Part shown: positions 33,877 to 42,709 of the stretch, piece after piece
Position numbering within the stretch: the stretch's first letter is position 1
How the letters are laid out: every line of letters starts with the position of its first letter
Source of the DNA: Chloroflexota bacterium
Lineage (GTDB): Bacteria; Chloroflexota; Anaerolineae; Aggregatilineales; Phototrophicaceae
Length of the DNA: 64,000 nt
Assembly (NCBI GenBank): GCA_020161935.1
Contig: JAIUNI010000009.1
Location: 124,001-188,000 of the forward strand
Direction: 5' to 3'
The notes under the pieces: generated by a model
The model's input: only the letters and a program-made list of their open reading frames with translations
The model's database searches: none
What the model was told of the DNA's origin: nothing
Position numbers and translations under genes: made by a program

Positions 33877-33889
33877 GCTTCAAGGCTAC

Positions 33890-34663
33890 CTAAAATTTCT
33901 GTCGGGCATCAATAACCCGATTAAACCAGCCCAAATACAGTTTGTTCTCAGCGGCTTGTTTGCCATAATTGGCTTTTACGTGGTCAACTTCGCGTAAGTA
34001 GAGTATATCCATCATTGCGTTGTGATGTGCCGGAGCAAGCATACGACTTAAAGCCCCTCGTGGCTTTGATTCCATCGCGGGCATCGGTGATCTTGTCAGG
34101 GATAAATAACCTTTTGTGCCGAAATCGAGATGGAAATTCGGCTGTGTGCCTGAATATTCATTCTGAATGGTCGCTTTTTGCAAATACGGATATAAAAATG
34201 AAGTTGTCCGGTTACGGGTGTAATCAAGCACAACCACACGCCAATTTGTGACCACAACATTCGCGCTGCGCTGCTGCCCCCCACTAATGCTGTTCCCACT
34301 GACCGATATGTACCGCAGCCAACTGTCCTGCTTCACCGAGTCAATACACACGATCATTTCAGTCGAAGGGTTAAAGTCTGGATCAGCACGATTTAACTGT
34401 GACCGCATTTGCGTGTCATCAACACTCATAGGCCATTCATAACTCTTGAAATGCGCCTTCCACTCTTCTGCTTCGTGAAACGGAATTCCAAAAGTCGCCT
34501 GCGATAATTCGACGCTGCATTCCTGACAAAATTTAGACTGCATCGAATTTCGCGTCCAACAGCGAGGACACTTCTGACTTAACTCTTTTCCGGTAGTCGG
34601 GCAAAATTTGACATCCGGTAAATGCATTTCGCCACAATATGGACAAGCAGTCATTGCAGGCAT
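33890..34663 (-). CDS. Zinc-ribbon protein with PH-like domain
   Basis: A 257-residue cytoplasmic protein. The N-terminal 55 residues contain three CxxC pairs plus extra cysteines (CPYCGEMHLPDVKFCP, CPRCW, FCQEC), a double zinc ribbon of the DZANK type. After a linker comes a beta-rich region (about 95-200; NVVVTNWRVVVLDYTRNRTT) resembling bacterial PH or YdaS-type membrane-linked folds. The ribosome binding site AAGGAGGT is near-perfect. It stands alone, convergent with the epimerase gene. Role unknown. Confidence 0.75.
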   Translation of the reverse strand: MPAMTACPYCGEMHLPDVKFCPTTGKELSQKCPRCWTRNSMQSKFCQECSVELSQATFGIPFHEAEEWKAHFKSYEWPMSVDDTQMRSQLNRADPDFNPSTEMIVCIDSVKQDSWLRYISVSGNSISGGQQRSANVVVTNWRVVVLDYTRNRTTSFLYPYLQKATIQNEYSGTQPNFHLDFGTKGYLSLTRSPMPAMESKPRGALSRMLAPAHHNAMMDILYLREVDHVKANYGKQAAENKLYLGWFNRVIDARQKF

Positions 34664-34734
34664 TATGACCTCCTTAAAATAAATATTTTCAAAAAGATAT
34701 TTTATTCCATACGTTTAATAGTCGTCAATCATTA

Positions 34735-35190
34735 CTAAAACAACCGCATTTGACCGGGCTTATCCTCATTCGGCTTCTTGAGCGGCTTCGGCGTAAGCAG
34801 GCGGTTTTCGCGCAGCCATTCAGCGGGTGGCCCATCCCAACCGTAGGTATTCAGGTTGATTTTGCCGCTGGCGCTAAACGCTACCCCTTCCTGAACTAAC
34901 CGCTGGCGCTGTTCAGCCGCCGCTAGGCTGTCTGCTGGTAAGCTAACCCCGCCTTGGCTGTTAACCACCCGCTGCCACGGCACATCATCGCTGTCGGCGG
35001 AGGATACAGCGTTCATGGCTTTCCCCGCCCACACCGCGCCGTAACGCTCATAATCTGCTTCCTCGACACCGGGCGGTGGCGGAATCATCGACGCAAGCTG
35101 CCCATATGTGCTGACCACGCCACTTGGGATTTCGCGCACGATTTTCCAAACGATTTCAAAGTAGCTTTTACTATCCGGTGGGAAATTCAT
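34735..35190 (-). CDS. atl: Alkyltransferase-like protein (ATL), methyl-acceptor cysteine replaced by Trp
   Basis: A 151-residue DNA-repair protein of the MGMT C-terminal domain family. It keeps the DNA-binding IPSGVVSTYGQLA and the GKAMNAVSS region, but the active-site PCHR is PWQR, with W72 where the methyl-accepting cysteine should be. ATL proteins bind O6-alkylguanine, flip the base and bring in nucleotide excision repair without removing the alkyl group. The C-terminal extension (KPLKKPNEDKPGQMRLF) is charged. GGAGAG precedes the ATG. Confidence 0.92.
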   Translation of the reverse strand: MNFPPDSKSYFEIVWKIVREIPSGVVSTYGQLASMIPPPPGVEEADYERYGAVWAGKAMNAVSSADSDDVPWQRVVNSQGGVSLPADSLAAAEQRQRLVQEGVAFSASGKINLNTYGWDGPPAEWLRENRLLTPKPLKKPNEDKPGQMRLF

Positions 35191-35375
35191 GGGAACTCTC
35201 CGTTCTTATTGAACGTCTATAGAGATAACCGTTCCGTCCTAAGAAAGAAGGCCGCTACATCTTTAGACGGATTTAACGCTTTTGGCGGATTCATTTTTAC
35301 AAAAACAGTGTACGATTGGTTTATCAACGACCTTCATCAAGCCATTGATTCGGTGCAGCCCAAGGAGTACAGCGA

Positions 35376-37190
35376 ATGCGACGGTTTTCTTTTTTAAGCC
35401 TCATTTTAATGTTTATCTTGATGATTGCTATGCCTGTCCGCGCCCAAAATGATACGGATAGCATCAACGTCACCTGCCCTGACGGCACGGACATCCTGAA
35501 CGCGGTCGAAGTGGTTGTGAACATGCGTCCCAGTTTCACCTACACCGCCACCGCCATCGGCATCAACGGTTACGACCCGATCATCGGCGTGGGGACTGAT
35601 GGTGAGATCAACCTGTGCAACGATGACGAAAAAGCCGCCCGTACTTATTCGGTGTCGCTGCCCTCAACCGGTGAAGTACCCAGCGACAATACGACCGCCC
35701 AGATGCCCTTCTTCCACAGTGACGCTGGCCTTTCGAATATCTCGTTGGTGATCGGTTCGCCGGATGGTTCGGAAGGTGAGTTCGTCCTGATCCTCGAAGG
35801 CATGGCTGTGACCACCAACGATGGTAAAGGACAAGGCGCGGGTGACCCGTATTTCGTCCAAATCACCCAGAACATCGTCAACAGCGGCGTTCCTCTGTCG
35901 GTTTATATGGTCGCGAAGGTCACGGACCTCGATCCCTATATGCAGTTAGTGGATAGCGACTTGAACGTGGTCGAGATGAACGACGGTTCAACCATTGAAT
36001 GCGATGACGCAGGTTCGAATTCCTGCTGGACGGACAGCGATGACCTTTCCGACAGCTATGTGTCCGATGCCCCCGGCGAAGGTATCCCCGGCGGGGACGT
36101 GGACTCCGTACTGAGCTTAAATCTGGATAACTTTGAAGTCTATCCAGATCCTGCCGACAACTATCTGCAATACCTGATGACCAGCACCAACCAGCGTACC
36201 TTCGGTGAATATATCGTGGTCATGCACATGGGCGTGGGGGATGGCGGTGGCGCGACCAACACCAACACCAGCAATAACGAGAATAACAATAACAACGGTG
36301 ACAAGCCGGATGTCGGTGGCCTCGCTTCCGGCGTACCTGCGCCGGACAAGACCAAGCCGGATAAGGAAGACACCAACACGACCCAAACACAAACCAACAC
36401 CGTTTCCGAAGGGATTGATGTCGAATGCCCCGACGGAACCCAAATCCTGAACGCGGTGGAAGTGACGGTCAGTATGCGACCGGGTTTCACCTACACAGCG
36501 ACTGCGTTGGGTATCGACGGCTATGACCCGATCATCGGCGTAGGTGACGAGAACGGCATCAGCCTGTGCGAAGATGACGACTCGGCGGCGCGTCAATACA
36601 CGGTTGATTTGCCGACGACCGGTTTCGTGGACTCGGAAAACACCAATTCGCAGATGCCATTCTTCCACGAAAACAGCGGCTTCTCAACCATCTCGGTATT
36701 GGTCGGTTCGACCGATGGCTCACACGGCGAGTTTGTCCTGATCCTCGAAGGTATGGCTGTCACCAACAACGATGGCAAGGGCGAAGGCGCGGGTGACCCG
36801 TACGCGGTACACCTCACACAGAGTATGGTGGACAGCGGCGTTCCCCTGAACATTTATATGATCGCCAAAGTCACCGACCTTGACCCGTTCATGCAGCTAG
36901 TTCACTCGGATAACACCATCGTCGAACTCGATGATGGCACCCGCGTGGAATGCGACGACGCGGGTACCAGTTCCTGCTGGGGTGAAAGTGAAGACCTTTC
37001 CGACAGCTATGTTTCCGACGCGCCCGGTGAAGGTATCCCCGGTGGCGAGGTTGACGCGATGATGAACATCTCGTTAGACGGTATAGAACTGGACTCGGAC
37101 ACCAACAATAATTTCTTCAACTTCCTGATGACCAGCGCCAATCAGCGCACCTTTGGCGACTACATTGTGGTCTTCCACATGGGTGTTTAA
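35376..37190 (+). CDS. Secreted protein made of two near-identical domains
   Basis: A 604-residue exported protein. After a signal peptide (1-23) come two tandem domains of about 260 residues (about 30-285 and 347-604), joined by an Asn/Gly- and Lys/Asp/Thr-rich linker. Corresponding pieces match closely: YTATAIGINGYDPIIGVG and YTATALGIDGYDPIIGVG; GEFVLILEGMAV in both; DLSDSYVSDAPGEGIPGG in both; TSTNQRTFGEYIVV and TSANQRTFGDYIVV. Each domain has Asp-rich loops that could bind calcium and paired cysteines. The fold looks like an all-beta, PPC-like secreted module. AAGGAG precedes the ATG and a strong terminator follows, so it is probably monocistronic. Function unknown; surface or matrix protein is a guess. 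Confidence 0.85.
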   Translation: MRRFSFLSLILMFILMIAMPVRAQNDTDSINVTCPDGTDILNAVEVVVNMRPSFTYTATAIGINGYDPIIGVGTDGEINLCNDDEKAARTYSVSLPSTGEVPSDNTTAQMPFFHSDAGLSNISLVIGSPDGSEGEFVLILEGMAVTTNDGKGQGAGDPYFVQITQNIVNSGVPLSVYMVAKVTDLDPYMQLVDSDLNVVEMNDGSTIECDDAGSNSCWTDSDDLSDSYVSDAPGEGIPGGDVDSVLSLNLDNFEVYPDPADNYLQYLMTSTNQRTFGEYIVVMHMGVGDGGGATNTNTSNNENNNNNGDKPDVGGLASGVPAPDKTKPDKEDTNTTQTQTNTVSEGIDVECPDGTQILNAVEVTVSMRPGFTYTATALGIDGYDPIIGVGDENGISLCEDDDSAARQYTVDLPTTGFVDSENTNSQMPFFHENSGFSTISVLVGSTDGSHGEFVLILEGMAVTNNDGKGEGAGDPYAVHLTQSMVDSGVPLNIYMIAKVTDLDPFMQLVHSDNTIVELDDGTRVECDDAGTSSCWGESEDLSDSYVSDAPGEGIPGGEVDAMMNISLDGIELDSDTNNNFFNFLMTSANQRTFGDYIVVFHMGV

Positions 37191-37217
37191 CCGCAGCGTT
37201 AAGTTGTAAGCGAATCG

Positions 37218-37244
37218 AAAGGGCGCAGTGATGCGCCCTTTTTT
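37218..37244 (+). terminator. Strong terminator after the duplicated secreted protein
   Basis: AAAGGGCGCA and TGCGCCCTTT pair perfectly around a GTGA tetraloop and are followed by TTT. Confidence 0.85.
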
Positions 37245-37269
37245 GTTTGGCCTCAAGAAGCGGTTTGAA

Positions 37270-37373
37270 AGTAGGTTTGAGGTTAATCGGACGCGATGTA
37301 TCGCGTCCCTACACTAAATTCGCAGCACAATCTCGCATTTTTGTAGGGGCAGCATACATGCTGTCCGATATTT
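37270..37373. repeat. Composite palindromic element, copy 1 (about 104 bp)
   Basis: Two hairpin-forming palindromes, GGACGCGATGTATCGCGTCC and CAGCATACATGCTG, flank an AT-rich centre and each abuts a ccctaca or tgtagggg block. The whole unit is the reverse complement of the copy at 54030-54140 with few differences. It ends 1 nt before the stop codon of the flavoprotein gene. No coding sequence. Confidence 0.85.
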
Positions 37374-37374
37374 T

Positions 37375-38472
37375 CTAAGTCTTCTTCGCCCGCCGCACGA
37401 TGTCCTTCGAAATGCGTTCGGCCTCAATGCCGATCTCCCGCAGTAGGCCGGTCATCGCGTTCGTGAACCCGCACAGATACACGCAATCCTCCAGCTTCGC
37501 ATCCGCCTTGTATTCCGGTAGGATTTCGCTGATATTCGTCCGGTAGCCAGTCGCTAGCACCACCAGATCAAATGCTTGGCTTGTCCCGTCGGTAAAGGTC
37601 ACGCCATCCGCCGTAAAGCGTTCGATACCCGCGTACACTTTAATTTCGCGCCGCTTAATCTTGGCGATGATACCGGGGTCGATCACCGGAATTTTGGAAT
37701 ACTGCCGAACCTGTGTCGCCGCGCCGTAGGGTGGTGACTGCAACCCGTAGGGCTTCAGGTTGCCAAAGGTTAGCATGAGCAGGGGCGCGGTTAGGAAATC
37801 AATCACTTTTGCCGGAAGCGGGTTGAGCATAATGGTCATCAGTTGCAGCGGGATACCAAACTGCTGCTGAAAAATCACATTGACCGGATTGCGGACTGAA
37901 ACGCCAACCGTCGCGCCGTGTTCGTAAGCATCCAGCGCGATCTCCGCGCCAGAGTTGCCGAAGCCGACGACCAGCACCTTCTGCCCACGATAAGGCTCAC
38001 CGTTCTTGTAATCCTTACTGTGGACGATTTTGCCCGTGAACGCTTCTTGCCCCGCCCACGTTGGAACGGTCGGCACTTGGTTCAGGCCGGTCGCCACCAC
38101 CACAAAGTCGGAGGTGTAAACCGTGTCATTCGTTTTCGTCTCCCACTGCCCATTTTGCCGCGTGATCGACGTGACGGTTTGGTTAAAAATCGGATGCAGC
38201 TTGAACCGCTCGGCATAGGCATCAATGTAATCCACCACCTGCTGCCGCGAGGGATAGCGGGGATAATCCACCGGAAACGGCATGAAGGGCAGCGCTGAAT
38301 AGCCCTTCGCCGTATGCAAATGCAGCCGTTCGTAATGATTACGCCAGCTCGTCCCCACCTCGCTGCTGCGTTCGAGAATGATGAACTCGATACCCTGCCG
38401 CCGGAGGCACGCACCCACCGCTAAACCGGCTGGCCCCGCGCCGATAATCACCACCTGCGTATGATCGACCAT
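37375..38472 (-). CDS. FAD/NADPH flavoprotein monooxygenase-like
   Basis: A 365-residue protein with an FAD-binding GxGxxG (VVIIGAGPAGLAVGACLR) at the N-terminus and a second, NADPH-binding one in the middle (VLVVGFGNSGAEIALDA). LVVLATGY near the end is the ATG motif of group B flavin monooxygenases. SWRNHYERLHLHTAK matches the YUCCA/FMO-type substrate-side signature. It may hydroxylate or oxidise small molecules; the substrate is unknown. ATG at 38472 chosen because the FAD motif begins about 7 residues later; a weak GAGAAA precedes it. Its stop is beside the palindromic element. Confidence 0.88.
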   Translation of the reverse strand: MVDHTQVVIIGAGPAGLAVGACLRRQGIEFIILERSSEVGTSWRNHYERLHLHTAKGYSALPFMPFPVDYPRYPSRQQVVDYIDAYAERFKLHPIFNQTVTSITRQNGQWETKTNDTVYTSDFVVVATGLNQVPTVPTWAGQEAFTGKIVHSKDYKNGEPYRGQKVLVVGFGNSGAEIALDAYEHGATVGVSVRNPVNVIFQQQFGIPLQLMTIMLNPLPAKVIDFLTAPLLMLTFGNLKPYGLQSPPYGAATQVRQYSKIPVIDPGIIAKIKRREIKVYAGIERFTADGVTFTDGTSQAFDLVVLATGYRTNISEILPEYKADAKLEDCVYLCGFTNAMTGLLREIGIEAERISKDIVRRAKKT

Positions 38473-38610
38473 ATTATTTCTCGAATCCGTAAAAAGGTTT
38501 GTATAAGTAAACCCAAAATGATGCAGAAGTGCCACTGTTCACGTGATGTTGTCTAAAAGGGGATTTGTTGTCGGGGTATACAATTGTACCCCCGAACTCC
38601 AACGGATTGC

Positions 38611-39954
38611 TTACAACAAGCCTGCCGCTTGCTCGGCTTGTGTCAGCGCGCGCTCGAAACGCTCTAAGCCTTCGTTGACGGTCGCACGGTCGATCATCAA
38701 CGCGGGCGCAAAGCGCAGGCCGCTTTCACCGCAGCCGAGGATCAGCAAGCCGTTTTCGATGCCAAAATCCTCCACACTATCGCGCAGTTTCTTGGCGGGT
38801 GTGCGCTGTTCATCCAACACCAACTCCGCCCCGATCATCAAGCCCTTGCCGTCAATACGGGCGTGTTTCAGTGACGGATGATGCGACCGCATTTCTTCCA
38901 AGCATTCCATGATGTACTCGCCCTGTTCGGCGGCGTTTTGCATCATGCCGCTTTCGACCAGTTCCAGCGTGGCTAAAGCTGCCGCGCAGGAAATCGGGTT
39001 ACCGGCGAAGGTGCTGCCGTGCGCCCCCGGCGGCCAGCTCATAATCTCGTGGCGGGTAATGAGTGCGCCGAGCGGCATTCCACTAGCCAACCCTTTGGCT
39101 GAACACACCATATCCGGCTGTACTCCGTGATGCTCGATTGCCCACCACTTGCCGGTGCGCCCGATTCCGCTCTGTACCTCATCGGCGATTAGCAGAATGC
39201 CATGCTTATCACAAATGTCGCGTAACTGCTGGACGAAGCGGCTGTCGGGCAGCACATAGCCACCTTCGCCTTGCAGCGGCTCAAGGATAATCGCGGCGAC
39301 GCTCTCGGCTGGCAGCGTCCGCTTAAACAACACATCGGTAATATAATCGGCACAGATGCAGTTGGCGCGGCAGGCGGCTTCTTCGCGCCCGTGCATACAC
39401 CGGTACGGGTTGTTATACGGCACATGATGGACACCGGGGATCAGCGGCAGGAAGCCATCTTTCTGCACGACTTTGCTGGCTGTCAGCGAAAGCGCCCCCA
39501 TGCTGCGCCCGTGAAACGCACCAAAGAAGGCAATAATATTCTGGCGCTTGGTGTACCAGCGGGCGAGCTTGAACGCGGCCTCTACGGCCTCGGTGCCGGA
39601 GTTGGTCAGGAAAACACGGGCAGGACCATCAAACGGGGCAATTTCAGCTAAACGTTCCGCAATTTTTACCTGCACATCGTAGTAATAATCGGTTCCCGCG
39701 ATATGAATAAATTTTTTCGCCTGTTCGGTGATGGCTTCCACCACCTTTGGGTGCGAATGTCCGGTTGAGGTCACAGCGATGCCTGCCGCGAAATCAACAT
39801 AATCGTTGCCGTCCACATCCCATACCCGCGCACCTTCACCCCGTTCAATCACGAACGGGTAGCGCGGTGTGATAGAACCACTCATAACCGCTGAGTCGCG
39901 TTCGATAATAGTCTGCGACCGGGGGCCGGGACGGGTGGTGGTGTTCATAACCAT
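38611..39954 (-). CDS. Class III aminotransferase (ornithine/GABA aminotransferase family)
   Basis: A 447-residue PLP-dependent aminotransferase. Family signs: FAAGIAVTSTGHSHP, NSGTEAVEAAFKLAR, GAFHGRSMGALS, ADEVQSGIGRTG and the PLP-binding lysine in SAKGLASGMPLGA. A CMHGREEAACRANC insert holds several cysteines, which is characteristic of a branch annotated as acetylornithine or 4-aminobutyrate aminotransferase-like enzymes. The start ATG at 39954 has GGAG about 9 nt before; ATG at 39948 is possible. It differs clearly from the enzyme at 29461 and probably has a different substrate. Confidence 0.9.
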   Translation of the reverse strand: MVMNTTTRPGPRSQTIIERDSAVMSGSITPRYPFVIERGEGARVWDVDGNDYVDFAAGIAVTSTGHSHPKVVEAITEQAKKFIHIAGTDYYYDVQVKIAERLAEIAPFDGPARVFLTNSGTEAVEAAFKLARWYTKRQNIIAFFGAFHGRSMGALSLTASKVVQKDGFLPLIPGVHHVPYNNPYRCMHGREEAACRANCICADYITDVLFKRTLPAESVAAIILEPLQGEGGYVLPDSRFVQQLRDICDKHGILLIADEVQSGIGRTGKWWAIEHHGVQPDMVCSAKGLASGMPLGALITRHEIMSWPPGAHGSTFAGNPISCAAALATLELVESGMMQNAAEQGEYIMECLEEMRSHHPSLKHARIDGKGLMIGAELVLDEQRTPAKKLRDSVEDFGIENGLLILGCGESGLRFAPALMIDRATVNEGLERFERALTQAEQAAGLL

Positions 39955-40096
39955 AAGTTTGCTCCAATGGGTCAAAATGCCGAAAAAAGGTTGTACAAGA
40001 CGCACAACCCGGACACGATCAGTATACTTCTGGATTAATCAGGCAATCAAGTGGGGCGCAAGGCCATATGGCTGAAACAATATAGCCCTGTAGCCA

Positions 40097-40124
40097 TTGA
40101 CACCCAATTGGAAGTCGCTAACAG
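40097..40124 (+). promoter_or_regulatory. Possible promoter before the NDH-2 gene
   Basis: A perfect TTGACA (40097-40102), 16-nt spacer and a weak TAACAG -10. It is 82 nt upstream of the ATG at 40206. Confidence 0.3.
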
Positions 40125-40205
40125 TTGGGAAGTATGGATAGACCATGTAAAAGCGTCTTGTTATTGTGAATAATTGCACAACAAAGACTGTGAGGGAGCA
40201 AGACC

Positions 40206-41543
40206 ATGACCACTGCACAGCGCGTCGTTATTATCGGGGGCGGGTTCGGCGGACTGCACACCGCAAAGTCGCTGCGAAATACCGATGTGCATGTCACATT
40301 GATTGACCGCCGGAACTTCCACCTGTTCCAACCGCTGCTCTACCAAGTCGCGACCGGCGCACTATCGCCCGCCAACATCGCCGCGCCACTGCGAGACATC
40401 TTCAAGCGCCAGATGAATACGGAAGTGCTGCTGGGTGAAGTGGTTGATTTCGACGTGGAAAAACGCGAGGTCATCCTGCGTGACGGACGCATTCCCTACG
40501 ACACGTTGGTTTTGGCAGCGGGTGTTCGCCACCACTACTTCGGTAACGACCAGTGGGAAGAACATGCGCCCGGTCTCAAGACGATTGAGGACGCAACCGA
40601 AATGCGGCGGCGTATCTTGCTGGCTTTCGAGGCAGCCGAGCGCGAAACCGACCCTGAGGAAATCCGTAAGTGGCTGACGTTTGTGGTCATTGGCGCGGGG
40701 CCAACCGGTGTGGAACTCGCGGGTGCGGTGGGCGAAATCGCGAACTACACCCTGAAGAACAACTTCCGGCGCATCAATCCCGCCAGCGCGAAAGTTATCT
40801 TGGTGGAAGGCATGGATCGCGTCCTGCCGCCCTATCCGGCTGATCTTTCCGCCGCCGCGCAAAAGTCACTCGAAAAGCTGGGCGTAACGGTACGGACGAA
40901 GGCGATGGTCAAAGATGTTCAGGCGGATAAGATCATCATCGGCATTGGCGAAACGGACGAAGTGATTGACTCGCACACGATTTTGTGGGGCGCGGGTGTG
41001 CAGGGTTCACCGCTGGGGCGCAAGCTGGCGGCAGCAACAGGTGCCGAACTTGACCGTGCCGGGCGCATTATCGTGCAGCCGGATTTGAGCTTGCCGAACC
41101 ACCCCGAAATCTTGGTGATCGGCGACCTCGCTCATTATGCCCACCAGACCGGTAAACCGCTGCCCGGTGTGGCACAGGTCGCCATGCAATCGGGTGATTA
41201 TGCCGCGCGGCTGATTAAAGCACGGCTGAAGGGCGAAACTGTGCCAACCTTCCACTACCGCGACCTCGGCAACATGGCGACGATTGGACGGGCTGCGGCA
41301 GTCGCCGACCTCGGTAAGCTGCACTTCACCGGCTTCATCGGCTGGGTGTTGTGGCTGTTCATTCACCTGCTGTATATCGTACAGTACCAGAGCCGTATAC
41401 TGGTGCTCATCCAATGGGCGTGGAATTACATCACCCGCAACCGTGCTGCCCGCCTGATTACCGGCGAACACCGCCTGCCGCCTGCCGATCATGAGTCTCA
41501 GCCACCGCAAGCCGAAGAAACGCGCGAGAAGGAGTTGGTGTAG
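40206..41543 (+). CDS. ndh: Type II NADH dehydrogenase
   Basis: A 445-residue single-subunit flavoprotein that passes electrons from NADH to quinone without pumping protons. It has the FAD motif VVIIGGGFGGLHTAKSL at the N-terminus, the conserved HLFQPLLYQVATGALSP stretch near the quinone site, the NADH motif FVVIGAGPTGVELAGA near residue 160, and VIGDLAHY before the C-terminus. The C-terminal hydrophobic segment (GFIGWVLWLFIHLLYIVQYQ) is the membrane-binding part. GAGGGAG precedes the ATG. It is followed 60 nt later by the homoserine dehydrogenase gene but the two need not be functionally linked. Confidence 0.94.
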   Translation: MTTAQRVVIIGGGFGGLHTAKSLRNTDVHVTLIDRRNFHLFQPLLYQVATGALSPANIAAPLRDIFKRQMNTEVLLGEVVDFDVEKREVILRDGRIPYDTLVLAAGVRHHYFGNDQWEEHAPGLKTIEDATEMRRRILLAFEAAERETDPEEIRKWLTFVVIGAGPTGVELAGAVGEIANYTLKNNFRRINPASAKVILVEGMDRVLPPYPADLSAAAQKSLEKLGVTVRTKAMVKDVQADKIIIGIGETDEVIDSHTILWGAGVQGSPLGRKLAAATGAELDRAGRIIVQPDLSLPNHPEILVIGDLAHYAHQTGKPLPGVAQVAMQSGDYAARLIKARLKGETVPTFHYRDLGNMATIGRAAAVADLGKLHFTGFIGWVLWLFIHLLYIVQYQSRILVLIQWAWNYITRNRAARLITGEHRLPPADHESQPPQAEETREKELV

Positions 41544-41603
41544 TCCAACGGCGTAGGATAAGATGATGCGATATTTCATCTATACGGGCAAGGAACAACA
41601 CCC

Positions 41604-42611
41604 ATGAAAATCGCACTGGTCGGCTTCGGCGTGGTCGGGCAAGGACTCTTAGAAATCCTGCGGGACAAGGCTGCTGCGTTGAAAGCCAGCGGCTTTGAGG
41701 CCACGGTGGTCGCCGTCGCCACCCGCAGCAAAGGCACGCTGTATAACCCGCAGGGACTCGACATTGGGCAACTGCTCGCCGCAGCCGGAGACTTCCAGCA
41801 GTACCCCGACACGGCGGGCTTGGAACACGGCACGGACATCCTCTCGCTTATCAAAACCTGCAACGCGGATGTACTCGTCGAGTGCAGTAACACCGACCTG
41901 CAAACCGGACAGCCCGCCATCGACTACTGCTACGCGGCCTTCGACAGCGGCAAGCATGTGGTGCTGGCAAACAAGGGGCCGGTCGCGGTTGCTTACCGTG
42001 AACTGGTTGCACGGGCGGCACAGGCGGGTAAGCAGCTTCGCTTCGAGGCGACCGTGATGGCGGGTACGCCGTCGATCCGGCTGGCGATGCAAGCGCTACA
42101 AGGCTGCACCATCCGCGAGGCGCGTGGCATCCTCAATGGCACGACCAATTACATCCTCACGCAGATGGAAGGCGGCATGAGCTACGCCGAAGCGCTGGCA
42201 CAGGCGCAGCAGTTGGGCTACGCCGAGGCTGACCCCGCCGGGGATGTTGAAGGCTGGGACGCGGCGGGTAAGGTTATCATTCTGGCACGGGCGCTGTTTA
42301 ACAGTTCGATCACGTTCAAAGATATGGATGTGAAGGGCATTACGGCGATCACCGCTGACGATGTGCGCGAGGCGGCTGCCGCCGGTGAGAAGTGGAAGCT
42401 GGTGGCACGGGTTACGCCGGATGGTGGCAGTGTTCAGCCGTTGCGCGTCAAGCTCAGTAATCCGCTGGCTGCCGTTTCCGGTGCGACGAATGCCATCACC
42501 TACAGCACCGATTTGATGGGTGATGTAACGCTGGTGGGCGCGGGCGCGGGGCGTTTGCAAACAGGCTTTGGTTTGCTGTCGGATTTACTCGACATCAACC
42601 GAGGCGTTTGA
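41604..42611 (+). CDS. hom: Homoserine dehydrogenase
   Basis: A 335-residue enzyme reducing aspartate semialdehyde to homoserine, on the route to threonine and methionine. NAD(P)-binding GFGVVGQG (7-14); LANKGPVA and the EATVMAGTPSI segment belong to the catalytic domain, and GILNGTTNYILTQM is the family signature. The C-terminal regulatory ACT domain of longer versions is absent, so threonine feedback through that domain is not expected. The AAGGA site is about 9-13 nt before the ATG. Confidence 0.94.
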   Translation: MKIALVGFGVVGQGLLEILRDKAAALKASGFEATVVAVATRSKGTLYNPQGLDIGQLLAAAGDFQQYPDTAGLEHGTDILSLIKTCNADVLVECSNTDLQTGQPAIDYCYAAFDSGKHVVLANKGPVAVAYRELVARAAQAGKQLRFEATVMAGTPSIRLAMQALQGCTIREARGILNGTTNYILTQMEGGMSYAEALAQAQQLGYAEADPAGDVEGWDAAGKVIILARALFNSSITFKDMDVKGITAITADDVREAAAAGEKWKLVARVTPDGGSVQPLRVKLSNPLAAVSGATNAITYSTDLMGDVTLVGAGAGRLQTGFGLLSDLLDINRGV

Positions 42612-42709
42612 TTCACCCTATTGACGAAAAATAGAGGTGATGCGATAGTAACTTATATGGATAAAGGGTGATTGTTTCCCTCAAAGTTGTCGTTGGGAGC
42701 AGGTTAGTT

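Noticed and set aside
36117..36668. Antisense frame across the duplicated secreted protein
   Set aside because: Arises from the Asp/Thr-rich composition; no start signal.
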